A stretch of DNA of 64,000 nt, taken from the NCBI GenBank assembly GCA_963693315.1, contig OY856188.1, positions 158,544,694 to 158,608,693 on the forward strand. Direction: 5' to 3'. Below, piece after piece: positions 33,461 through 44,519 of this stretch; positions within the stretch are counted from its first letter, which is position 1; every line of letters begins with the position of its first letter. This DNA comes from Diogma glabrata. Its lineage: Eukaryota > Arthropoda > Insecta > Diptera > Cylindrotomidae. The notes beneath the pieces are model-generated. The model was given only the letters and a program-made list of their open reading frames with translations, did not search any database and was not told the origin of the DNA. The translations under genes were made by a program, and so were the position numbers.

Positions 33461-33896
33461 ATTTCATCACTAGAACAAACTTTCCAATACAAATATCATC
33501 AATAAACTGGACATTCGAATACATAAATAAACTCATATTCATCCGCACCCAATACTTCCTAAAAATCATCTTTAATCTATATATATATACCAACATACGG
33601 ATACATCTGCAATTGCATGTTTTATTTTGTTTTTTATTTATTCTATTTATTATGTGATTTTGTAATTATATTTTTCTACTCATTACTGATGATGATAGTC
33701 AACCTATCGAAACATGTATAGCTAAATTTATTAAATTTATTATTTTATAATTTTAAATTTATTTACTTCATTGACGGAGATAAAGTTGTTTTTACATTTA
33801 TTATAAGTTTTTCAAGTTTTTTAAAATTTTTCAAGTTTATTTTAATGTTTTAAATAAATAAAATCTAAAAGAATAACCGCGTTATTAACAAGTTAT
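33461..33896 (+). repeat. Right terminal repeat of the Penelope-like element
   Basis: The inverted partner of 30565-31001. It starts 20 bp after the stop codon of the ORF. Confidence 0.9.
33686..33720 (+). ncRNA. Hammerhead-ribozyme-like motif in the right terminal repeat
   Basis: CTGATGA is followed by T, then GATAG-TCAAC-CTATC (stem II), then GAAA and CATGTA, a short palindromic helix III. Hammerhead motifs are known in Penelope-like terminal repeats. Here one extra base separates CTGATGA from stem II, and stem I pairs for only 2-3 bp, so activity is doubtful. The same motif is in the left repeat, minus strand, 30741-30775. Confidence 0.35.
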
Positions 33897-33905
33897 TAGC
33901 TTTAA

Positions 33906-35236
33906 CTACATTTATTGCAAAAGGGTTTCAAGAATTAAAGAACACTTTTGTTGCTTTTGTTGATTTAACTGCTGCATACGATACAGTGTGGAGCGAAGGT
34001 CTATTATTGAAGTTAATTATGGTTGTTCCTCGCAGTAAAATTTTGAATTTAGTCAAGAACATGCTATCTAATCGTTACTTTAGAGTGTTTATGAATGACC
34101 AATCTAGTAGATGGCGTCGTTTAAATAATGGTTTACCTCAAGGCTCTGTTTTGGCTCCAACACTGTTCAATTTATACTCATATGATTTACCAATGATAGA
34201 CAGTAAGAAGTTTCAATTTGCTGATGATTTAGCTATTGCTTAACAATGTGATTCTTTTGAAGAAAGTGAAGAATTTTTATCAAGTGATCTGAACGTAACT
34301 TTTGATCATTTTAAAAAATAGCGACTCCATTAAAAACTGAGGTTTCGGCATTTCACTTAAATAACAGGGAGGCCAAACGTAAGCTGAATATTAGTATTTA
34401 TGGAGCATTTTTGAATCACAATCATAATCCTAAATATTTAGGAATCAAATTGGATAGGTCATTATTAACATACAAACAACATTTAGAAGAGAAAGCAATG
34501 AAAGTTGGTCAAGAAATAAATTGATACAAAATTTAGCAGGAACTTCATGGGGTGCAAATGCAAATTGTTTGAGACAATCAGCCCTTTCTATAGTGTACTC
34601 TGCAGCAGAATATTGTTCGCCATCTTGGCTTGGAAGCTCACATTGTAATAAAATTGTTGTCCAGCTCAATAACACTCTACGTATTATTAGTGGAGCTCTC
34701 AAGTCGTCTCCTCTGTAATGGTTAAATGTACTTTGCAATATTGCTTCGTCAAATTTACGAAGAAATAAGTCCTTTTTCACTATAATTGAAAATTTTAAAT
34801 TTAATCAAAATTCACTTGTATATGATGAAATACAAGCTTTACCTCATCAAAGACTGTTATCACGAAAACCATCTTGGCTCTTAATTGAAAAAGGAAGTTA
34901 TGATTTAAATATAGAGTGGCAAAATCAATGGAACCATGCTAAGGTTCACAACTATAAACTAGTTCAGGATGTAACTGTTAAATGTTCTGGCTTCGACTTT
35001 AAAGGAAAAGATTGGTTACGTTTAAACCGTTTTTGTTTTGGTTTCGGAAGATGTAAATATTTATTGCATAAATGGAATATATCCGAGGATCCATTTTGTG
35101 AATGTGGAGAAAACCAAACCATGAATCATTTAGTTAATGATTGTAGTATTAATAAATTCAAAAGAGGTTTAACTGGCTTACGTGAAACTAAAAGAGGTGC
35201 TTTACAATGGATTCAAAACTTAAATGTTGAAGTTTA
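33906..35236 (+). pseudogene. Non-LTR reverse transcriptase, 3' part
   Basis: It continues the host element after the Penelope insertion: FVAFVDLTAAYDTVWSEGLL, NNGLPQGSVLAPTLFNLY and FQFADDLAIA (FADD intact, near 34220), then a stop. In shifted frames come LNISIYGAFLNHNHNPKYLG, SALSIVYSAAEYCSPSWLGS and, near the end, CECGENQTMNHLVNDC, a zinc-binding C-terminal motif. It ends at a stop at 35236. Several stops and shifts were there independently of the insertion. Confidence 0.8.
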
Positions 35237-35239
35237 ATG

Positions 35240-37776
35240 TATATTGTTGTTAAATTTTGTTCAAATTCATACGATAATAATAAAAAGGAATCTATCAAAT
35301 TAGATCTAGAGTTATTAGACACTCTTGGTGAATGTAATTTTTTTTTTTATTTTTAATTTTTTTTGGTTTAGGATCTAGCCCATATCAGCAGAATATAATT
35401 TACCTGTTTTACGAGACAAGATATGACCTCCAAACATGACCTCCGGGCTCTCCCTTTTCGGAACCCATATTGTTTCACGTTTTTGGTGATTTTAATGTGA
35501 TTATCACATTAAGAATAATATACTTCTAAAATATCTTATAAACAACCGACAAAATTCAACCGGGTTTTTATTATGTTTTATTACTCCCATCTCCAAATTA
35601 ATCTTCGTTTTTATAAAAACACTAATTCAGCTTCTGTTTTAAATGTAAATCTTATTTATTTATTTTATATATTGCCTCATTAGCATCATCGGAAATTTTT
35701 AAAACAATTATTATTTTGCTTAAAACATTTGACTTAAAGTAACAATTTGAAATTAAATGACACTGTAGTTACGGATAAAAAAAAATACCATTAAAATTTT
35801 ATACTTAAAGTAATAAATTAAACTTACTATATCTGAATAAATTAACATAAAATAAGTTAAAAAGATTATGTACTTACATAGTCTTTGGTTAAAATACTTA
35901 AGCTTTAAAATACACACTAGGCTAATGTTTAATTTTAAAATTAATATCACTTGTATTTGGTTAGTAAAAGTACCATATATTAATGTTTGAAATAAATATG
36001 TGCTTAATTTAGATATAAAGGGACGCGGGAGTGTCTCGTATGCCATGTTTTGAAAGACACTACTACATAGTTTCAAAACTAACACTACTTTACAAGCCAT
36101 GAAGTACACATACATATAAGAGACAAGAGTAGTCGGATTATTTGACATAACTTAAATCATTGTATGTAATATTTAATGGCGGAGATAATCGACGCTTTAA
36201 TTATTGTTTTAAATTAAATTTTATAAAGTATATGTATATTCAATAAGTTTAAAATACTTACTTAAAAGTTAATAAATAATGTTAGAAATTAAAAAAAACT
36301 GCTGTGTCTATTTAATTAAATTTTAAAATACATGTGTACCTAGAAATTTGCAAAAAAAGTTCGCGAAAACTTTTGATAACCATATATTCAATTTATTGTT
36401 ATTACTATTTTATTTTATTCTATTCTATTTTATTTTATTTTATTTTATTTTATTTTAACATTTATAATTGTTTAGTTTAACGCTGATTTGCATAATTTGC
36501 ATTCTACAAAAAATTGCAATTTTCTGGGTACACTAAATCTAGTTAAACAAAAAGTGTTTTTATGAACAAATAATCTAAAAAAAATTTACATGATTTGTTG
36601 TTAATATAGAATGTGTTTTAATATTTCAAAAAGTAATTTGTCTTTTATTCAAGGAATCACAGAAACCGGAATCAATCAAAGTATTATGTTGTGTGCAACC
36701 GACCACCATAACTAATATTAATGGTGATTGATCTTCTGTCAAATCGTTTTTTTGTTTGTTTGTTTTCCTTTATTTCTCTGAGAGAGAAACCGGTTTGTCT
36801 TTCCAAAGACGTGCCTAAATTTTTCATTTGATTCAAAATTGTACAATTATTGCGAGTTTCTTTTAAATCTATAAGAAAAAAACCTACCACAAAAAAATAA
36901 TAGTTTCTCCCTCACTGCTACTATATAAAAAGAAATAAGAAAAATGACAGATTAGGATTTGATTCTAACCAAATATATAAATTTTAATCTTTTATCTATT
37001 AAAAATAAACTACACAATAATGAAAAGTTGGTCGCCAGCTAGTTTTCATAATATACTTTCAGGATGTATACATAACTTAAATATTTGCACATTTGCATTA
37101 TAAAATAATAAAATGTTCACTATTATAAAATCACTGGAAATAACACAATAAATGTAAAATACTCTCGTAATTATTTTCATTCATTTTATAAAAATTAGCA
37201 CAACTAAAAATAATAGATTGTACTTTTTGTTTCGTTTTAAATTATTTAATTGTTTTTAATTTATAATTTAATACAATAGTTGGTTGTTGTAAATAAACAG
37301 AAATGCAAATGGCGAAATGAGAAATTGAATATGACATTTTAGCAAACACGATTTCTTATGTCTCTCTTCATACAATTTTAAAGTTATGTTCTCTCTATAT
37401 TTATATATACTCTAAGGTTGTGTGCGATAATCATGTGAGGGGGTCTTACAAACAAAGTATCTTAATTTTTTTCATATTTTTAAGTGATTGCAACGAGTTT
37501 AAAAAGTGCCAGACCGACGGTATTCACTCAAAATATTTTGAAATTTAAATTGAATAATTTGTATTTTATTTGACATTAGGGTCATTCAGTAAAATCTTCT
37601 ATGGAAGATTACTTCTATTTTTTGTATATGAAATTTTATTTTACTATTATACAATTTGATACCAAAAATAGAAGAATAGAGAAGATTTACTGAATAGATC
37701 CAAATATTTTAAATGATTTGCTTGAAAAATTTGGTAGGATATAAGTAAATGAAAATAATCTCCTTTTTGAAAATTG
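35240..37776. other. AT-rich intergenic DNA
   Basis: No gene recognised. The minus frame 35753-36148 (131 aa) and the frame 36684-36890 (68 aa) have biased composition and no motif. A (TATTT)n microsatellite lies at 36406-36456. Confidence 0.4.
36406..36456 (+). repeat. (TATTT)n microsatellite
   Basis: About ten units of TATTT with a few TATTC variants at the start. Confidence 0.85.
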
Positions 37777-38740
37777 AAAATTGGGTAAATATATAGAATT
37801 CTTCCGTCACTCCCGATGACCTTAAAAATGGAGTATGTTGTGCAGCTTTTTATACTGAACAACAATATGTATATATATAGGGCGCGGAAAACATTACTAG
37901 ATAGACTTTTTTTATTTTGAAAATATCAATCATCTGATAGATTATGGTTTTGTTTTATCGGTGAAATATTTTAAGATCTAATATTATATGATATATTATT
38001 TTATATTTCACTCGCTTCTGCGACCCTGCAGACCATCGATCAATAGCACCCCCCCCCCCACCCCTCCTCCTCCTCTTCCTCCGCACCCAACCATACTGAT
38101 TTTTGCTTGTGGAGGTGATCAGCTTGTGAACAATCCTATCCTCAATCCTAATAAGTGATTCGAATTCCAGTGGAAAATATTATTATTATTATTCCAAATT
38201 AAAAGCACCAAGTCCAAATCACAAATTTTATTTTTTATTTATTTTAGCTCAAAATCTCAAATGTTTTTTGTTCGATCGTTGAATAAGAAGTGGTCGATGA
38301 CAGAAAATTTTTGTGACATATCGATCAGTTTTCCCACAAAAAATAAAAATTGTCTGTCATCTGGCACAAATAGGAATTTACGATCTTAAGACAATTTTAT
38401 TTACATTTTATTTAAATATTTAAATCTTAATTTCTATGTGTGAGATTCTATGTCAATATCAAACAAAGAAAACCAGATCAACAAAAAAAGCTATTGATCG
38501 AAGGTCTGCAGGGTCGCAGAAGCGAGTGAAACATTAAATAATATATCATAAATAATATATCTTTATACTTAAATAAATAATTAAAAATAAAAATTTTTTT
38601 TTTATAAATAGCTCCTAAAGTAATGTTTTCCGCGCCCTATATATATGTATATTATTGCTCAGTATAAAAAGCTGTACAACATACTCCATTTTTAAGGTCA
38701 TCGGAAGTGACGGAAGAATTCTATATAATTACCGAAAATT
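37777..38740. repeat. 964-bp element with 250-270-bp inverted ends
   Basis: Left arm 37777-38047 and right arm 38490-38740 are inverted copies. Matching words are GAATTCTTCCGTCAC, ATGGAGTATGTTGT, GGGCGCGGAAAACATTAC and CACTCGCTTCTGCGACCCTG. The interior holds a C-rich tract (38047-38088) and no open frame. A MITE or foldback element. Confidence 0.85.
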
Positions 38741-39329
38741 GTTTTAATTGAAAATTGCATTAAATTTTAGTGTAAATGAAAATATAGTAAAAAGGTGCAA
38801 TTTTAATTTTAAATTAAAAATCTTAGAATTATTAATATATATAATTAATAGGTTATATTATTTTAAATGAAAAATCGTTCCATAATTTTATTAATATATA
38901 ATTTTTATCTTCCATCACTGTTTATGAATTTCTGTTGAACGAGCTGTTGAAACAGAAGATGTCTAGCATAAAATAAAAGTGAATTTGGAAGTGATTAATT
39001 GAACTAAAACAACATTCTCAGATGAAATATGCCGATTAGTTCAACCAAAACAACAACCTTAAGGCTTAAAGGAATTCTATTGCCATTTAACAAGGATTGT
39101 TCTATGTATTTTTAACAAATTTAATTATTTATAATATAATATTTATCAATAAAAAATTATTTTTGAAAAATATGTGTTTTCAATTTCAAATTTTATTATT
39201 TTCAGAAATTTTAAGTTCAAAATAAAAAGATCATTTGGTAAAATAAAAATAAAAACTATAATGACTATCGACTACCCTAGTAAAAATTGCTCACCAGTTT
39301 ACTGGTGAGGTAAATACAACACTCAATAT
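38741..39329. other. AT-rich intergenic DNA
   Basis: I see nothing coding here. Confidence 0.4.
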
Positions 39330-40241
39330 CTGCATTGACAACATACTAATTCCTACTGCTGGGGATAACATTCGATCCACTACTTAAATTCAACGCTCAT
39401 GCTCAACAAGTAAATACAAAACTTAAAAACAGGAATAACGCACTGAAAGCTCTAGCGGGCAGTTCGTAGGGTAAGGAAAAAAACACAACAATAACGGCAT
39501 ATAAAGCAATAAGAAGGCCTTTCGTAAATTACGCTGCTCCCATATGGACACCCCAAGTCGGGTGTCAGCGACTGGAATAAGTTACAGATAACACAGAGGG
39601 CAGCCTTGCGTACAGCAAACGGATGTCACCTGATAGCCCACCGGGATCACCACACGAGGAATGTAACATATTGCCGGTCCGTGAACACAACGAAATGCTT
39701 ACCAAACAATATCCTGTTTGGTAAATCATCCTATTTGGTCCTGTCATAGAGAGCAGCATCCCTGCAATGACACCATATCCATGACAACACCACCTAGAGA
39801 CATAAGAAGAACTGCTAAATGCTTCCTACAAGATGGTAAAAACAATGAAGACATAAATAACATCGACGAGCCTACGTATAAGAGGGGGTGAAAAATATAC
39901 ATACAAAAACCGTTGAAGACACAATAAAGAACTACGCCCCGAATCGAGTCCTTAATAGCAAACCACCACAAGTCGCTGCCGAAGAGGTAAAACTGCCACG
40001 CAGCACCAGAACCATCCTAGTGCAGTTAAGATCCGGTTGGTCACGCATCTTAAATAACTATATGAGTAGAATTGACCATGAAATTGTTGAGAAGTCTCCC
40101 ATATGTGAGGGCACGCCACATGATGCTAACCACCTTTTCAATGGTCCAGAGAAACCAACCGACCTGACGAAGGAAGATCTGTGGTACCGCCCAAGGGTAG
40201 TAGCAGAGTTCCTGAATCTGGACTTGGAGCCAGAAGAATAG
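39330..40241 (+). pseudogene. Non-LTR retrotransposon, C-terminal remnant
   Basis: It starts with ITFDPLLKFNAHAQQVNTKL and goes on to AIRRPFVNYAAPIWTPQ. The last open frame, 39888-40241, reads RVLNSKPPQVAAEEVKLPRS, TILVQLRSGWSRILNNYMSR and HDANHLFNGPEKPTDLTKED, and ends at VAEFLNLDLEPEE. This is the standard tail of non-LTR elements in which an H-x(3-4)-HLFNC-like motif binds zinc. Here the Cys after HLFN is Gly, and several stops lie upstream. It is a different family from the copies at 1490 and 47508. Confidence 0.8.
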
Positions 40242-40789
40242 CACCTCAACTCGTCGCTACAACAACAACGAAAAAGATTTAATTTTTGATTTTATTATAA
40301 TTTTTGGAATTTTGAAAAAAATTTAAATTTTTGATTTTGTAATAATTTTTGCAATATTTTTAGAATTTTGGAAAAAGTTTGAATTTTTAAGAATTTTTGG
40401 AATATTATCGAAATTTAGAAAAAGTTTAAATATTTGATTCCATTCTAGTTATTGGAATATTTTTGGAATTTTGAAAAAGTTTGATTTTATTTAATTTAAC
40501 AATATTTTTGGAATTTTGATTACAATTTATCGGCATCGTATTGATGTTTCGTGTTAGTTTTGTAATAAATTTTTAAAAAATTTTCTATAAACAGATAAAA
40601 AAAAAATGTACTTTAACAAAGAGTTATGTTTGATATACATCGCTGCCCGAAACTAAAACCCATGTCCTCGTGAAAGTTTTTTGCCGAAAACTATATCAAA
40701 ATCCTTTACCCAGACCGAAGTCTTGATATCTCAGAGCTGTGAGATTTCCGCCCCTCTATATTTTCTTAATTAAACTAATCAGTTTTTAG

Positions 40790-42060
40790 GGTTCCGTTTT
40801 TTATACGAAACACTATTGGTGAGAGTAAAACGAGTTTTTCACATTATATCGATTATCTCGTAAACTATAAATGCTATGGACTTGAAATTTGAGGTGCATA
40901 TAAAACTAATCTGCTCACATGAAATGACGGATACAAATAAAACTAAAGTGGTTTTCGTTTGGTTTACAGGGTTACGATGTGTTACGAAATGTATTTGGAA
41001 TGATAGAAAAATTAGTACGTTTTTAATAAAAAATATAAAAAAGTGTCATATTCTCATACTTAGATTTATTAAGGGGGTGGATATGAGGAGGGGTAAAATC
41101 ACTATTTAAAATTGGGTGAAATGGGGTGTCATTTGAAAGAGCACTTTATTTAGAAAACATAGCAATTTTTTTTAGAATTTTGCGATGCACAGTTTTTGAG
41201 TTATTTTCAAAAAAGTGCAACTTCAGACCGTTACCCCTCCCCCTTCGTTTCGACACTGATTGACAGAAACATTTGTAAAAATTCACAGAGTTAGGAAATT
41301 TGGTAAATTTTGTATGAAAATTATAGCGAGGTCTCAAATAATTATATTTCAGTGTGTTTAGGGGACCGGTGTAAGGAGGGTAACAAAAAATTTTTTTTGA
41401 CCCAAGCGAGTGGGGTGTCATTTGAAAGAACACTTAATTTAAAATTTGTTGCAATTTTTTTTAGAATTTTGCGGCGCACAGTTTTTGAGTTATGGACAAA
41501 AAAGTGAAAAATCCAGACCGTTCCCCCCCTTACGTTTCGACACTGATTGACAGAAAAATTTGAAAAAATTCACAGAGCAAGGAAATTCAGTAAATTTTGT
41601 ATGAAAATTATAGAGAGGTCTCAAATAATTATATTTCTGTGCGTTTAGGGGACCGGGGTAAAGAGGGTAAAATAAAATCTTTTTGGACCCAAACGAATGA
41701 GATGTCATTTAAGAGAGCACCTAATTTATAAATCATTGCAATTTTTTTTAGAATTTTGTGATGTAAAATTTTTGAGTTATTATCAAAAAAGTTCAAATTT
41801 CAGATCGTTTCGCTCCCTACGTTTCGACGATGATTGACAGAAAAATTTGAAAAAATTCGCAGAGACAGGATAATTTGTAAATTTTGAATGAAAATCATAG
41901 CAAAGTCTCAAATAACTATATTTCTGTGTGTTTAGGGGATGGGTGTGGGGAGAGTAAAAACCACTTTTGACCCAAGCGCATGGGGTGTCATATGAAGGAG
42001 CACTTAATTTAAGAAACAGTACAATTTTTTTAGAACTTAACGGTGCACAGTTTTTGTGTT
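40790..42060 (+). repeat. About 286-bp tandem repeat, 3-4 units
   Basis: GGGTGTCATTTGAAAGA (or variants) falls at 41124, 41413, 41700 and 41983, with spacings of 289, 287 and 283 bp. Each unit also has TTTTAGAATTTTGCG, CAGTTTTTGAGTTAT and ATTGACAGAAAAATTTG. The first part (40790-40960) resembles 5870-6000. The small open frames within it are repeat artefacts. Confidence 0.8.
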
Positions 42061-42374
42061 ATTGAAAAAAAATATTTTTAGTATGTAGCCTCTTTGTAAA
42101 TGTCAATAGTCATAAAAACATGGTAACAAAAGTATGTGTTCGATGGTGTAGTCTAGTATCGTTAAAATTATAATCTGTTTTTTTTCTTTTTGAACGACAC
42201 AAGTTTAGTGAAATTGCATAGTCGTAAGCTATAGACAAAAATGAAAAACATAGAAAAAAAAATTAAACTGAAGTGAGAGGCCGTTTATGTCCGTATGCAT
42301 TGCTTTACTTGCCTATGGGCTATGAGGCATGTCTATCTTATATCCAGAATAGAACATTAGATGCATTAGCATTA
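42061..42374. other. Spacer between repeats
   Basis: AT-rich, nothing recognised. Confidence 0.4.
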
Positions 42375-42934
42375 TTATTTTGAAAACGTACATTTTTTGT
42401 TGATTTTTAAATTTTTGATTTTTAAAAAATCTGAAATTTTGATATATTGTTGGTATTGATGAAAGGAAAAAAGTATTTCTGCTTTTATTTTTTGTGTACT
42501 CTGAATCGGAGTTATGCGCGGTTGAATTTTTGAGGCTTTTCACGTAGTTTTGGTAATAGTGTCAATGTTTTGTGAATAGGTGCCACAAATTTCATCCGAC
42601 TTAAGTATATTTTTGCAAGTAAAAAGGAAAATAATTGAATAATTGAAATAAGTAAGTTTAAAATTAATAACTTTTTTCTTTTCCGCTAGGCGGCGCGTAA
42701 AACATTGGTTTACTTCAAAGCTCATATCTCAAAAAACCACCTTTTTTCGTTTTTCACAAATTTTAAAGTAAACATATGCAGCTATGAAATTGAGAAATAA
42801 AAAGTCCGCAATTCAATATGGATTTTTTTTTACGATTTTTTAAAGTTTGGTATATGAAAAATTCACATGTGTTTTTTTATTAAGTTAATAATCCTGTACT
42901 AAATGTGGATCTAATAAATTAAACATTTCATATT
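42375..42934 (-). repeat. 560-bp repeat, inverted partner of 53133-53687
   Basis: It is about 95 percent identical by eye to the other arm. Both contain the same 61-codon open frame (SFEVNQ...FTRRLAEK...INFKLTYFNYSII) with only a few substitutions. Whether that frame is meaningful is unclear; it has no recognised motif. The 10.2 kb between the arms holds several mobile elements. Confidence 0.85.
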
Positions 42935-43129
42935 TTAACACCTGCAATAAATTTGAACCATTTTTCTGTGTATTTCTGATTGAGAAACAGGTTTTTGTTC
43001 AGAATAAGAATTGGAGATCCCAATGATCGAAGATTTTGTTATAATTTCAACATCACCAACACTATCATTAGAAAAAAACATTAAACAAATATTTTTTCTA
43101 TAAACATTATAATTTAATCAATCCCGCAG

Positions 43130-43470
43130 GAGGGATCGATTTTGATCGATTATTATCATCAATGTTGATCTACGGGTCTGACTACCCTGCGTACTCCAGT
43201 CCCTGCCATTGACATATGAGTTAGCGTGAGATATCACATACCACTGGCAATGGCAGGAGATGTCATTAGCCAAGATGATATCTTAGGGTGCTGGCGGACG
43301 AACTTTAATTAGTTAACGGCAGCACTTCCAGTCTTAGCTGGGCAGCGTTCCGTAGCGGTACCGCTCATTAGCTCTTCCGAGGAATCGAACCAACACGTAG
43401 TTATGTGTGGGCTTTGTGCCTCGATTAAGGTGGTGGGCGGTGCGTCTGGGGTGCGCTGCATCAGCTGGAT
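43130..43470 (-). repeat. Dispersed repeat, inverted copy, GC-richer
   Basis: The best-preserved copy of the repeat seen at 590, 950 and 61195. On the minus strand it contains GGTTCGATTCC, identical to a tRNA-type B box (about 43383-43393). No convincing A box was found at the expected distance upstream. It is either a SINE-like element or the leader of the non-LTR family. Confidence 0.55.
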
Positions 43471-43639
43471 TATTGGCATTTAGTTTTGTTTTGTTTTCTG
43501 CAAATTTCTCACAATTTGTTTTTCACTTAATATTTTGTTATTATTTCTTCATCTTATCATGAAATATTGGCATATGTCATATTTTGTAGTATGATAGGAT
43601 TTTTTACTTAGTTATGCATTTTAAAATAAAACACAAAAA

Positions 43640-44169
43640 AAAAATGAAGTGCGTAATCTTTACACGCTGTTGAAGTAAAACTTCTTTGGCCACTGCAGTA
43701 GGTATTACTAAAAATATTAAATATAAAATAAAATAGCTATATCATATTGAAATTTAGAGTTTCTTTCTAATATTCTTGATAATATAATTTGCAACAATGT
43801 GTAATAAAAAGCCATATTTACATGTTTTTCAAAGTCTTACAACGTATTACAAATTAAATTTCACGATGGATGCATGTCCACTTAATTTAACAATTGGTAC
43901 AACAATTGATGCATTTTTCAAAAAATTTAGCAAATTTGTCATAAACTTCTAATTTCATATTTCAATTATGTTAATAATTGAATTGACTTTGTAACACTAT
44001 GTAAATATTACTTTTTATTACACATGCTGCAAATTATATTATCATGAAATGCAACTCTAAATTGCAATATGACATATTTATTTTATATTTCATCTTTTGG
44101 TATTAATACTGCCACAGTAGCCAAAGAAATTTATTTCAACCGCGTGCAAAGATTACACCACTCATTTTT
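43640..44169. repeat. 530-bp palindrome with Helentron-like ends
   Basis: Both ends carry the GAAGTAAAACTTCTTTGGC-type subterminal repeat (43672 and, diverged and inverted, 44121-44137). Outside that is a GTAATCTTTACACGC or GCAAAGATTACAC segment. The arms pair through to the centre near 43905. Two copies of one element end lie head to head. Confidence 0.75.
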
Positions 44170-44242
44170 CTATTTAACAAAACAAATTTAATCAACACAA
44201 ATATTTTTTCCCGCCCGGGAAAGCCCGGGATGCAAACTCTAA

Positions 44243-44510
44243 ACACCATGACCACCGTGACACCACCACGACCATCATGACCACCATGAACACCATGACC
44301 ACCGTGACCACCATTACCACCATGACCACCATGACCGCCATGAACAATATGACCATCATGACCACCGTAAATACCATGACCATCATGACCACCGTGAACA
44401 CCATGACCACCATGACCACCATAACCACCATGACCACTATGACAACCATGACCAACGTGACCACCATGACCACCGTGACCACCATAACCAACATGAACAC
44501 CATAACCACC
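44243..44510 (-). repeat. 9-bp minisatellite, array 2
   Basis: About 30 units of the same CATGGTGGT repeat as array 1, on the opposite strand (written ACCACCATG on plus). Frames over it are repeat artefacts. Confidence 0.9.
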
Positions 44511-44519
44511 CAAGCAACA

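Larger units (their letters stand above)
30502..33893 (+). mobile_element. Penelope-like element, complete, with inverted terminal repeats
   Basis: It is flanked by a 12-bp target duplication TATTAGCTTTAA (30490-30501 and 33894-33905) lying in the non-LTR reverse transcriptase gene. Terminal repeats of about 437 bp are in inverted orientation (30565-31001 and 33461-33896). About 63 bp outside the left repeat (30502-30564) belong to the insertion but match neither the host gene nor the repeat. One intact ORF lies between. Variable-length duplications and either direct or inverted terminal repeats are known for Penelope elements. Confidence 0.9.

Noticed and set aside
36684..36890. 68-residue minus frame as a small gene
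   Set aside because: No signal peptide, domain, promoter or splice context; the composition fits chance in AT-rich DNA.
42540..42725. 61-codon frame conserved in both inverted repeats as a gene
   Set aside because: The whole 560-bp repeat is equally conserved, so the frame shows no extra constraint. No motif is present.
43383..43393. A tRNA gene, suggested by a perfect B box
   Set aside because: No A box at the right distance and no cloverleaf could be drawn. Kept only as a B-box-like word in a repeat.
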